Positions 1-6,361 are shown, counted from the stretch's first letter. The stretch: DNA of 11,878 bases from Planctomycetota bacterium (GCA_016200155.1 JACQFG010000239.1:1-11878), one strand, 5' to 3'. Notes: generated by a model not told the origin, from the letters alone. Program-made: numbers and translations.

Positions 1-9
1 CGCTAAACG
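1..9. repeat. GCTAAACG repeat half-site at window edge
   Basis: The first bases read CGCTAAACG, the conserved core of the right arm of the palindromes at 4133-4188, 5712-5767 and 8757-8801. It lies just downstream of the secA stop codon (CTA on the plus strand at 19-21). The other arm, if present, is outside the window, so whether this is a full palindrome acting as the end of the secA unit cannot be seen. Confidence 0.3.
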
Positions 10-18
10 AAGAGCCGG

Positions 19-2169
19 CTAATCCACGTACGGATCAGCCCCGAGGTCCTTCATGATCTCCTGACGTTGCCGCTCGTACATCATCAGGTCGAAGCGTTGG
101 CGGTAATGGCGTTTCTCGACGTAGTACTGGGCGCTCAGGAACTCGTTGACATAGCCGTCCCAGTGGTAGTTGCCGCCGGCTGCGCCGATTGCTTTGAGCT
201 TGTCTTGGCGACCTTGACCGAGACCTTCGAGGATCTCGTCTTCGAGCGACAGGAAGAACTGACAGCTCCCCGGATCGCCTTGACGCGCGGCTCGGCCGAT
301 GAGCTGGCGATCGATGCGGCCGGCCTCGTGGCGTTCGGTGCCGATCACGTGCAGGCCGCCGGCTTCGACGACGCGGTTATGGTTGGAACGCGTATCGTGC
401 TGGCCTTCGATCTGGTCGATCATCTGCTGCATCAGGTCGGGCGGGACCTCGTGGCGATATTTGTACTTCGTCTTGAGCTGCGTCCAGGCGATCGCCTCGG
501 CATTGCCGCCCAGCAGGATGTCGGTGCCGCGGCCGGCCATGTTGGTGGCGATGGTGACGGCGCCGCTGCGGCCCGCCTGGGAGACAATCTCCGCCTCGCG
601 CTCGGCGTTGCCTGGTTTCGCGTTGAGGACGTAATGCGCCACGCCGGCGTCGATCAGCTTCTTGCTCAGCTTCTCCGACTTATCGACCGAACGCGTGCCG
701 ATCAGCACCGGCCGGCCGGCTTCCTTCAGGCGCTTTACTTCCTCGACGATGGCGTTGAACTTGGCGTCCTCCGTCGGGAACACGCGATCGGGCAGTATCT
801 TGCGAATGCACGGCTTGTTCGTCGGCACCTGCACGACCCACAGCTTGTAGACGCGGCGCAGCTCCCAGTAGTTCTGGATCGCGGTGCCGGTCATGCCCGC
901 AAGTTTCGTGTAGAGTTTGAAAAACGACTGATACGTGACCTGGGCGGCGTGATCGCTCTTGTAGTTGATCTGCACGCCTTCCTTGGCTTCGACGGCCTGG
1001 TGCAAGCCCTCGTTCCACTGGCGGTCGGGCATCGGTCGGCCGGTGCTCTCGTCGATGATGACGACCTTGCCGTCGAGGATCATGTAGTGCTGATCGAGCC
1101 GAAAGCGGAAGTTGGCATGGAGAGCGCGCTCGATATGCTCGTGCAGCTTGTCCATGGCATGCGAGTGTTCGCCGAAGGGCGGCTTGGAGTAGCGGATCAT
1201 GTGCCGGCCGTCATCGGTCAACTCGACCTTTTGCTTCTTCTCGTCGAGATAGAAGTGCTTATCGCGGATCATGTCCTTCGCGACCAGGTCGGCCCATTTG
1301 TAGACGACCGACTCGGCTTCACTCGCCGGGCGCGTGCCGGTGCTGATGACCAGCGGCGTGCGGGCCTCATCGATGAAGATATTGTCGGCTTCATCGACCA
1401 GGCCGTAGTGATGGCCGCGCTGCACTTTGGGATCGACGGGGGGGGCGGCCTGGCCGGTGGTGGCCCAGGCGGTCCAGAAGGGCACGTTCTGCCCGGCGCC
1501 TCCCTTGGTCTTGAGCCGATCGCGCAGGAAGTCGAAGCCGAACTCCGAGGCGGTGCCGTAGGTGATGTCGGAGTTGTAGGCGTCCTTGCGGGCGTCGTCG
1601 GTCATCTTCATTTGCAGACAGCCGACGGTCAGACCGACGGCGGTATAGATGCGTGCGGTCCAGTCGGCATCGCGCTGGGCGAGGTAATCGTTGACGGTGG
1701 TGACGTGGACTCCCTTGCCGAGCATCGCGTTGAGGACGACGGGGAGCGTGGCGACGAGCGTCTTGCCTTCACCGGTCGAGACCTCGGCGAGCGCGCCGTT
1801 GTGCAGGACGACGCCGGCGGCGAGTTGAACGTCGAAGGGACGCAGGCCGACGGAGCGTTTGGCGGCGACGCAGGTCAGGCCGAAGACCTCGGCGAGCAGG
1901 CGGTGCAGCGATTCGCCGCCGCGCGCCCGGCCGCGCAGGTGCAGCCCCTTCTGGCGAATCTCGGCGTCGCTGAGCGCGCTGAACTCGGATTCCCAGTAGC
2001 GGATGTGCGGGACCTGCAAGCCGGCGTAGGCGAGCCGGCGCTTGGACGGGGTGCCGAACAAAGCCTTGAGGTGGTTCCACCAGCGCGCGCCGAAGCGATC
2101 GTAGTTCTGCGCGAGCGCCGGCGGCGCGGCAGGTTCGACCATGCTGGGATCGGTAGTCGACGTCGACAT
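19..2169 (-). CDS. secA: SecA-family preprotein translocase ATPase, C-terminally short form
   Basis: A 716-residue SecA-type ATPase, the motor that pushes unfolded preproteins through SecYEG. Visible in order: Walker A STGEGKT (131-137), the SecA signature ITYGTASEFGFDFLRDRL (202-219), a DEAD-box-like VDEAD (258-262) running into FIDEARTPL, the preprotein cross-linking region with IIDESTGRPM (371-380) and GLHQAVEAKEGV, AGMTGTA (424-430), TNMAGRGTDI (542-551) and motif VI GRAARQGDPG (625-634; usual form GRSGRQGDPG). After motif VI only about 80 residues remain. A piece of the helical scaffold (QYYVEKRHYRQRFDLMMYER) is recognisable, but the helical wing, the two-helix finger and the zinc-binding C-tail of a roughly 850-1000-residue SecA are absent. 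The stretch 220-250 before the DEAD box is longer than usual. The ATG at 2169 has only a weak Shine-Dalgarno (GGAT). The complete motor motifs argue against simple decay. It is probably a SecA paralogue acting beside a full-length SecA encoded elsewhere (inference). Confidence 0.92.
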   Translation of the reverse strand: MSTSTTDPSMVEPAAPPALAQNYDRFGARWWNHLKALFGTPSKRRLAYAGLQVPHIRYWESEFSALSDAEIRQKGLHLRGRARGGESLHRLLAEVFGLTCVAAKRSVGLRPFDVQLAAGVVLHNGALAEVSTGEGKTLVATLPVVLNAMLGKGVHVTTVNDYLAQRDADWTARIYTAVGLTVGCLQMKMTDDARKDAYNSDITYGTASEFGFDFLRDRLKTKGGAGQNVPFWTAWATTGQAAPPVDPKVQRGHHYGLVDEADNIFIDEARTPLVISTGTRPASEAESVVYKWADLVAKDMIRDKHFYLDEKKQKVELTDDGRHMIRYSKPPFGEHSHAMDKLHEHIERALHANFRFRLDQHYMILDGKVVIIDESTGRPMPDRQWNEGLHQAVEAKEGVQINYKSDHAAQVTYQSFFKLYTKLAGMTGTAIQNYWELRRVYKLWVVQVPTNKPCIRKILPDRVFPTEDAKFNAIVEEVKRLKEAGRPVLIGTRSVDKSEKLSKKLIDAGVAHYVLNAKPGNAEREAEIVSQAGRSGAVTIATNMAGRGTDILLGGNAEAIAWTQLKTKYKYRHEVPPDLMQQMIDQIEGQHDTRSNHNRVVEAGGLHVIGTERHEAGRIDRQLIGRAARQGDPGSCQFFLSLEDEILEGLGQGRQDKLKAIGAAGGNYHWDGYVNEFLSAQYYVEKRHYRQRFDLMMYERQRQEIMKDLGADPYVD

Positions 2170-2217
2170 CGCATCATCCAGAAGCGCGGATGCATCGGAA
2201 CGGCGGCCGTGCCTTTT

Positions 2218-2246
2218 AGATTAACATATTAACGGGCAGATGCGAA
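2218..2246 (-). promoter_or_regulatory. candidate sigma70-type promoter for secA
   Basis: On the minus strand, TTCGCA (plus coordinates 2241-2246) is followed after 17 nt by TAATCT (2218-2223). Transcription would start near 2210 and leave a leader of about 40 nt before the secA ATG. The -35 matches TTGACA at only four of six positions. The same -10 hexamer, TAATCT, appears in the promoter candidate at 10595-10623. Confidence 0.4.
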
Positions 2247-2560
2247 GTGTCGTTTGCGCGGGCGTGGAAAAACAAAAAAGCCGTCGCGACCCAGCAGCCA
2301 CCTCTCCCATGACTACTAAGCCGGACGGCCGATTGTGGGTCCATCACGCAAAAGCCGGGCCAATCGCGGGCGAACATCGTTGGCGTCGGCGTATCTCATT
2401 ACGCCGGCAGGTGTTGGATTGAAAACGATTTTTTGCGTGCCGGACGTCGTCGCCTGGACGGTCCAAATTCACAGCATTCGATGCCCAAGGCCCATGCAAT
2501 GGAGTTCGCTGCGGCAGGTGCTCGCCGGGTACGCGACATGGTTTGCAGCAATCTCAAAAC

Positions 2561-2644
2561 AACCACGGATTACACGAATAACACGGATGGGAAATACTAC
2601 CGAGGCATTTTCTCCCATCCGTGTCATCCGTGCAATCCGTGGTT
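2561..2644. repeat. long palindrome with ACCACGGATT-type arms
   Basis: The left arm 2561-2591 and right arm 2614-2644 are inverted copies matching at 28 of 31 positions, around a 22-nt loop. The left arm starts AACCACGGATTACACG and the right arm ends CAATCCGTGGTT. All three mismatches are A opposite C on the plus strand, so a minus-strand RNA could form them as G-U wobbles. The right arm is itself a 9-bp-period repeat (CATCCGTGT, CATCCGTGC, AATCCGTGG). I recall similar CCACGGATTACACGGAT elements as dispersed repeats in several bacterial phyla, from memory rather than a search. No transposase is nearby, and no T-run follows to suggest a terminator. Confidence 0.75.
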
Positions 2645-2755
2645 AAGTTCTTGCAAACCGTGTCGTGCACCCGTGCTCGCCTCGTGGTCTCTTGCAATGA
2701 CGGAGATTCGAATTTGCAAGGTACGTTCAGGTGATTTTCATGGATTCTTCATGTC

Positions 2756-2843
2756 GTTTCACGTGTTTCATGTGTTTCACGCGTTTCATGTGTTTCATGT
2801 GTTTCATGTGTTTCACGTGTTTCATGTGTTTCATGTGTTTCAT
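2756..2843. repeat. 9-bp minisatellite, GTTTCATGT unit, about 9.8 copies
   Basis: There are nine full units plus a seven-base partial, all versions of GTTTCAYGT: units 1 and 7 end CACGT, unit 3 ends CACGC, and the others are GTTTCATGT. The only variation is the T/C at position 7 and one terminal C. Pieces of the unit also flank the array (TTCATG upstream, GTGAAATGAGTGAAACAC downstream). Because 9 is a multiple of 3, it reads through in all six frames as a repeating tripeptide, but no recognisable gene contains it. Confidence 0.9.
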
Positions 2844-2948
2844 TGGGGAGGGGGGTGGTGAAATGAGTGAAACACACGATCAGCAACCGTCCAGGATCGC
2901 TGAACCCGCACGCCTCGGTTTGCCGATAATCACCGACGCGGCCGTTTG

Positions 2949-2977
2949 TTGACGGAGGGCGACGGCGCGCGTATGAT
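2949..2977 (+). promoter_or_regulatory. candidate sigma70-type promoter for the cysE leader
   Basis: TTGACG (2949-2954) and TATGAT (2972-2977) are separated by exactly 17 nt, a good match to the housekeeping consensus. The predicted start near 2984 gives a leader of about 200 nt before cysE that contains the Cys-rich mini-ORF at 3018-3074. The -10 overlaps an ATGATG in the same frame as that ORF. If this promoter is used, those ATG codons are not transcribed and the GTG at 3018 is the start. Confidence 0.6.
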
Positions 2978-3017
2978 GAAACTGCCCCGTTTACCATCCC
3001 GCCAGGGGAGTCAGCCC

Positions 3018-3074
3018 GTGTTGACGCATACTGTCTGTTGTCGCTGCACCTGTCGCTCGGCGTTCGCCGGGTAG
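3018..3074 (+). CDS. cysteine-rich leader peptide (uORF) upstream of cysE
   Basis: An 18-codon ORF starts at GTG and ends TAG, encoding MLTHTVCCRCTCRSAFAG, with four cysteines in the six codons 3036-3053. A strong Shine-Dalgarno, AGGGGAG (3004-3010), sits 7 nt before the GTG. A good promoter lies upstream at 2949-2977, and the next gene, 112 nt downstream, makes the cysteine precursor O-acetylserine. Runs of the regulated amino acid in a short leader are the hallmark of attenuation by ribosome stalling, and polycysteine uORFs before sulfur genes have been described in mycobacteria and other actinobacteria. Low Cys-tRNA would stall the ribosome on TGT TGT CGC TGC ACC TGT and change folding of the RNA behind it (inference). 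The same frame is open upstream to the ATGATG at 2973, giving a 33-residue version if transcription starts further upstream. It is too short for homology to prove it, and chance cannot be excluded without comparison to relatives. Confidence 0.6.
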   Translation: MLTHTVCCRCTCRSAFAG

Positions 3075-3097
3075 TCGTGCCGGGAACGCTCGTTCCC
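3058..3097 (+). promoter_or_regulatory. paired hairpins in the cysE leader, possible attenuator
   Basis: The first hairpin is CGGC (3058-3061), loop GTTC, GCCG (3066-3069). It overlaps the last codons of the leader peptide, just 3' of the Cys codons, where a stalled ribosome would melt it. The second is GGGAACG (3082-3088) with CGTTCCC (3091-3097), just after the uORF stop. The hexamer GCCGGG occurs twice (3066-3071 and 3079-3084), so the same upstream CGGC could pair with either copy, giving mutually exclusive folds. No U-run follows, so a Rho-independent terminator is unlikely; control of translation or Rho-dependent termination would fit better. The second hairpin could instead be a dispersed GGGAACG-type repeat. 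No folding energies were computed. Confidence 0.4.
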
Positions 3098-3157
3098 TTC
3101 CGGTGAATGCCTCGCCAATTTCCCCGTAACGATTCATTTTCGCGCGGCGCCGTGCGG

Positions 3158-3167
3158 GCGCTAAACG
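3158..3167. repeat. GCGCTAAACG half-site before cysE
   Basis: The core decamer GCGCTAAACG of the palindrome family lies 19 nt before the cysE start. I find no matching CGTTTAGCGC arm upstream, so it is a single arm. It sits inside the probable cysE 5' untranslated region. Confidence 0.4.
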
Positions 3168-3186
3168 AAGATCGACTGGAGCAGTC

Positions 3187-4128
3187 ATGGCCACCGATAT
3201 GCGTCTGAAGGAAGGATTGCACGAGATCACCGAGGCGATCGTCGCGACCTACACGGAGTGCAGCCGGATCAACCATCTCGGGCACAGGCCGCTGCCGAGC
3301 CGGGATGCGGTGATCGAGATCCTGTGCGACCTGGTCGAGATCCTCTTCCCCGGATTCGCGCGCCGGCAGAACCTGCACATGGGCAACGTCGAGTACCACG
3401 TCGGCGATCTGATCGACGGACTGCACGACAAGCTCACCCAGCAGATCGCCCGGGCCATGCGGCACGATTACGATCCGCAGGCGGGCCCGCTCGACATCGA
3501 GGCGCTCGCCCAACAGAAGACCATCGACCTGCTGGCGAAGTTGCCGACCTTGCGTTACGTCCTCGAGCAGGATGCCGAGGCCGCGTTCCTGGGCGATCCG
3601 GCCGCGAAGAGCCATCACGAGATCGTGTTCTGCTATCCGGGCCTGGAAGCGATCACGGTCTATCGCATCGCCCACGAGTTGCTGCTGCTCGGCGTCCCGC
3701 TCATCCCGCGCATGATGACCGAACATGCTCACTCGAAGACCGGCATCGACATCCATCCCGGCGCCCGCATCGGCCCCGGCTTCTTCATCGATCACGGCAC
3801 CGGCGTCGTCATCGGCGAGACCTGCGACATCGGCAAGAACGTCAAGCTGTATCAGGGCGTCACCCTCGGCGCTCTCAGCTTCCCGCGCGACGCCGCCGGC
3901 AACATCATCCGCGGCATGAAACGCCATCCTACCCTCGAGGACGATGTCGTCGTCTACGCCAACGCCACCATCCTCGGCGGCGATACGGTCGTCGGCCATC
4001 ACGCCGTCGTCGGCTCCAGCGTCTGGCTCACCCACGGCGTCGCGCCCTACACCGTCGTCACCCTGGAAAAGCCGTCGCTGCGCATCAAGGGCCCGGAGAC
4101 GCGGCAATCGGTGAACTTCGAGATTTGA
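3187..4128 (+). CDS. cysE: serine O-acetyltransferase (CysE/EpsC type)
   Basis: A cytoplasmic enzyme that transfers acetyl from acetyl-CoA to L-serine, giving O-acetylserine, the acceptor for sulfide in cysteine synthesis. The 313 residues comprise a helical N-terminal domain (about 1-170) and a left-handed beta-helix of hexapeptide repeats (about 185-290). Key residues are visible in GIDIHPGARIGPGFF (Asp188) and IDHGTGVVIGET (His203). Their 15-residue spacing equals that of the catalytic Asp143/His158 pair of E. coli CysE. A loop SFPRDAAGNIIRGMKRHP (231-248) and the ending RIKGPETRQSVNFEI place it in the longer EpsC-type branch rather than the E. coli form ending in AGVPARIV. GGAG (3178-3181), five bases upstream, supports the ATG. 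It is preceded by a leader with a Cys-rich uORF and followed 4 nt after its stop by a perfect-looking palindrome. Cysteine feedback through the C-terminus, known in other CysE proteins, is uncertain here because that tail differs. Confidence 0.95.
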   Translation: MATDMRLKEGLHEITEAIVATYTECSRINHLGHRPLPSRDAVIEILCDLVEILFPGFARRQNLHMGNVEYHVGDLIDGLHDKLTQQIARAMRHDYDPQAGPLDIEALAQQKTIDLLAKLPTLRYVLEQDAEAAFLGDPAAKSHHEIVFCYPGLEAITVYRIAHELLLLGVPLIPRMMTEHAHSKTGIDIHPGARIGPGFFIDHGTGVVIGETCDIGKNVKLYQGVTLGALSFPRDAAGNIIRGMKRHPTLEDDVVVYANATILGGDTVVGHHAVVGSSVWLTHGVAPYTVVTLEKPSLRIKGPETRQSVNFEI

Positions 4129-4132
4129 CCTT

Positions 4133-4188
4133 GGCCGTTTACGCTTAGCGCTCGCATCGCGCCATGCGAGCGCTAAACGTAAACGGCC
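4133..4188. repeat. 56-bp palindrome, GCGCTAAACG family, copy 1
   Basis: Arms 4133-4157 and 4164-4188 are inverted copies matching at 24 of 25 positions around a 6-nt centre. The left arm begins GGCCGTTTACGC and the right arm contains GCGCTAAACG. It starts 4 nt after the cysE stop and may serve as a transcription-end or mRNA-protecting structure, though no T-run follows it. It is identical to copy 2 (5712-5767) at 52 of 56 positions, and the two copies bracket the broken sulP gene. Confidence 0.85.
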
Positions 4189-4326
4189 GTCACAACCCGC
4201 ACATCCCGCACAACTCTCCCGAACTCGCCGTCATTTTGACAATCTCGGCAAAACACATCAGCTCTTCCGATTTTGTCGTTTTTACAATGGAGCGTGCCAG
4301 CGTTTTTTCCCCTCCAGGCCACGCCG

Positions 4327-5710
4327 ATGAACCGCCTCGCGATTCTCAAACATGATGTCCCCGCATCACTTGTTGTTTTCCTGGTTGCGCTCCCCTTGTG
4401 CATGGCGATCGCCGTTGCTTCGGGGATGCCCGTGACGGCCGGGCTCATCACCGGCATCGGCGGCGGCGCCATCGTCGGCTGGTTCTCGGGATCGCCGATG
4501 CAGGTCAGCGGCCCCGCGGCCGGGCTGATCGTCCTCGTCGCCGGCGTCGTCGCGCTCTACGATCGGCAGCTACCCGGCATCGGCGGCGCGGCCATGCTGG
4601 GCGTCCTCCTGTGCCTGGCGGGGCTCATGCAAATCACTGCCGGCCTGCTCCGGCTCGCGTGCTGGTTTCGCGCCGTTTCTCCGTCGGTGGTTCAAGGCAT
4701 GCTTGCCGGCATCGGCGCCATCATTCTCGTCAGCCAGTTTCACGGCCTGTTCGATCTCGATTCCCGCTCCGGCGCGCTGGCGAATATTGCTGCCATCCCC
4801 ACGACGATCGCCGGCCTGTTCGCAGCCGAACATGCGATAATGGACGCCTTCGCGCTCGGTGCATTGACCATCGCCATCATCGTGGCATGGGACATGGTCA
4901 TGAAGAAGCGGACGATCATCCCCGGCTCGCTGGTCGCGGTGATGATCGCAAGCATCCTCGCGGCGACGTTGGGCTGGCAGGTGCGGTTTGTCGCGGTGGG
5001 TCGATCAACTGCACCATGGGCCGCGCACGAAATACAATCGCGAGTTGCTCGCCCAGGGCGTCGGCAACGTGCTGTGCGCCCTGCTCGGCGGGGTGCCAAT
5101 GACCGGCGTGATCGTCCGCTCCAGCGCCAACATCGACGCCGGCGCCCGCAGCCGCGCCTCGACGATCCTGCACGGCCTGTGGATTCTCGGCCTCGTCGCC
5201 TGCGTTCCGTGGGTCCTGGCGTTCGTGCCCATGGCGAGCCTGGCGGGCATACTCGTCTACACCGGATTCAAACTGATCAATCTCAAGGCAATCAAGGAGC
5301 TGTGGAAGGCCGACAAGAGCGAGGTGCTGATCTATGCGGCCACGTTTGCCGTCATCGTCGGCGAGGATTTGCTGATCGGCGTGCTCGTCGGCGTCACGCT
5401 GTCGGCTCTCAAGCTGCTCTACAAGTTCACCCGGCTGTCGATGCGGATGGAAGAGGACCTGGGTAAGAGCGTGAATATTCTGCACCTGGAAGGGGCAGCG
5501 ACGTTCATCCGTTTGCCGCAGCTCGCCGCCGCCCTGGAGAGCGTGCCGGCCACGCACGAGCTGCACGTGTTCATGGACAATCTCGACTACATCGATCACG
5601 CCTGTTTCGATCTGCTGGCGACGTGGGCGAAACGCCACCAGGCCCAGGGCGGCCGGCTGGTGATCGACTGGGACACGCTGCACGCCCGCTTCAAACCGCT
5701 GGCGGTTTAG
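4327..5710 (+). pseudogene. SulP family anion transporter, interrupted by internal deletion and frameshift
   Basis: SulP proteins are membrane carriers for sulfate, bicarbonate or related anions, with a C-terminal cytoplasmic STAS domain. The N-terminal part (4327-4998, 224 residues) is typical: KHDVPASLVVFLVALPLC, SGPAAGLIVLVAG and six to eight hydrophobic helices ending at IIPGSLVAVMIASILAATLG. From about 5000 the family sequence continues in the +1 frame: VDQLHHGPRTKYNREL, GVGNVLCALLGGVPMTGVIV, RSSANIDAGAR, then a STAS domain (about 5473-5690, with DYIDHACFDLL) to TAG at 5708. From memory of relatives, some 50-65 residues normally separate the two parts, including a helix ending near SAETLL. 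They are missing, so this is a deletion of 3n+2 bases near 4984-5003, not a single-base error. The ATG at 4327 matches the family start; the in-frame ATG at 4273 lies before a possible -10, TACAAT (4283-4288). A clone or assembly deletion is the alternative explanation. Substrate unknown; proximity to cysE suggests sulfate. Confidence 0.85.
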
Positions 5711-5711
5711 G

Positions 5712-5767
5712 GGCCGTTTACGTTTAGCGTTCGCATGGCGCCATGCGAGCGCTAAACGTAAACGGCT
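5712..5767. repeat. 56-bp palindrome, GCGCTAAACG family, copy 2
   Basis: Arms 5713-5739 and 5740-5766 match at 26 of 27 positions with no spacer, centred on ATGGCGCCAT. The one mismatch can be a G-U wobble in plus-strand RNA. It fills nearly the whole 60-bp gap between the convergent sulP and DJ-1/PfpI genes, so it could act as a two-way transcription end or a barrier to read-through (inference). There is no T-run on either side. Confidence 0.85.
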
Positions 5768-5770
5768 GGG

Positions 5771-6319
5771 TCACCCGTCCAGCTGCCGCATGAACGCGCG
5801 CATCCACAGATGATTGTCGTGCCAGGTCCGGGCGCAGATGATGTTGCCGTCCACCACGACCGGCTCGTCCAAGAAGGTCGCGCCGACGACTTCCGCGTCG
5901 AACTTGCACTTCTTCACGGTGGTCACCTTTTTGCCGCGAATGACGCCGGCGGTTGCCAGGATCTCGATGCCGTGACAGACCGAGGCGACGGGCCGGCCGT
6001 TCTCGCACAGCCAGCGGACGGTGCGCTGCAAGGCCTCGTCATAGCGGATGTACTCCGGGGCTCGGCCGCCGCTCAGCACGATACCGGCGTACTCTTGCGG
6101 CTTGATGTCGCGAAAGGCGATGTCGGACGCCAGGTGGTAGCCTGCCGTTTCTTGCGTGATGTCCCAGTCGTCCGGCTTTTCGTGCTGGACCATGTGATAG
6201 AGCCGTTTTTCCGGGGCTGCGACGACGACCTGATGCCCTGCCTCCTGGATGCGGAAGTAGGGATACATCGTATCGAGGAGTTCGACGGCGTCGCCAATGA
6301 CGAGGAGGATTTTTTTCAT
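5771..6319 (-). CDS. DJ-1/PfpI family protein
   Basis: A 182-residue class I glutamine-amidotransferase-like protein of the DJ-1/PfpI superfamily, whose members include proteases, glyoxalase/deglycase-type enzymes and stress-protective proteins. The nucleophile-elbow motif ASVCHGIEIL places the active cysteine at Cys115 with His116 next to it. Glu13 (GDAVELLDTMYP) is at the position of the acidic partner of the cysteine in the family. GGRAPEYIR (84-92) is typical of the PfpI-like branch. Length matches the usual 165-200 residues, with no signal peptide or membrane segment, so it should be cytoplasmic. It is convergent with sulP and divergent from the PilZ gene 125 bp away. The start codon is clear, but its Shine-Dalgarno is weak. 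The substrate cannot be told from sequence; detoxification or protein repair is only a family-level guess. Confidence 0.9.
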   Translation of the reverse strand: MKKILLVIGDAVELLDTMYPYFRIQEAGHQVVVAAPEKRLYHMVQHEKPDDWDITQETAGYHLASDIAFRDIKPQEYAGIVLSGGRAPEYIRYDEALQRTVRWLCENGRPVASVCHGIEILATAGVIRGKKVTTVKKCKFDAEVVGATFLDEPVVVDGNIICARTWHDNHLWMRAFMRQLDG

Positions 6320-6339
6320 GGGGTCATCTTATGCTGGCG

Positions 6340-6361
6340 AGCCGGGAGCGTAAGCGACCGG
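6340..6361. repeat. short AGCCGG...AAGCGA intergenic repeat
   Basis: A 22-bp element beginning AGCCGGGAGCG and continuing TAAGCGACCGG lies between the divergent DJ-1/PfpI and PilZ genes. It resembles 10489-10510 (15 of 22 identical, with AGCCGG and AAGCGA both kept). I recall similar GAGCCGGGAGCG elements in planctomycete genomes, from memory only. The CCGG ends form a short inverted repeat. Confidence 0.35.

Larger units (their letters stand above)
2247..2948. other. gene-poor, repeat-bearing intergenic region
   Basis: About 700 bp lie between the secA and cysE promoter candidates, which face away from each other. The short plus-strand reading frames here (60-142 codons) overlap one another, resemble no family I know, and one runs through the minisatellite, so I call none of them genes. 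The identifiable content is the palindrome at 2561-2644 and the 9-bp tandem repeat at 2756-2843, with heptamers CTTGCAA (2691-2697) and TTGCAAG (2714-2720) between them. In the rest I see no RNA gene or mobile-element remnant. Confidence 0.6.

Noticed and set aside
67..2232. 721-codon plus-strand open frame opposite secA
   Set aside because: It is the antisense shadow of secA: the minus strand shows all SecA motifs, while this frame gives a low-complexity Val/Asp/Ala/Gly-rich protein with no recognisable family.
2756..2843. CRISPR array
   Set aside because: Units are 9 bp and directly adjacent with no unique spacers, and no cas genes are present.
2240..2861. Three short plus-strand ORFs (60, 103 and 142 codons) after secA
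   Set aside because: They overlap one another, run through the palindrome or the minisatellite, and show no recognisable family or convincing start site.
2749..4107. 452-codon minus-strand open frame covering cysE and the minisatellite
   Set aside because: It is antisense to the well-supported cysE, and its C-terminal end is just the translated 9-bp repeat (ETHETHE-type). High G+C makes such shadows long.
4273..4326. Upstream ATG at 4273 as the sulP start
   Set aside because: The added 18 residues do not resemble SulP N-termini. The family-like start is MNRLAILKHDVPASL at 4327, and a possible -10 (TACAAT, 4283-4288) lies between the two.
4984..5003. Programmed ribosomal frameshift in sulP
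   Set aside because: There is no slippery heptamer, and a stretch of the usual protein is missing, which a frameshift alone cannot explain.
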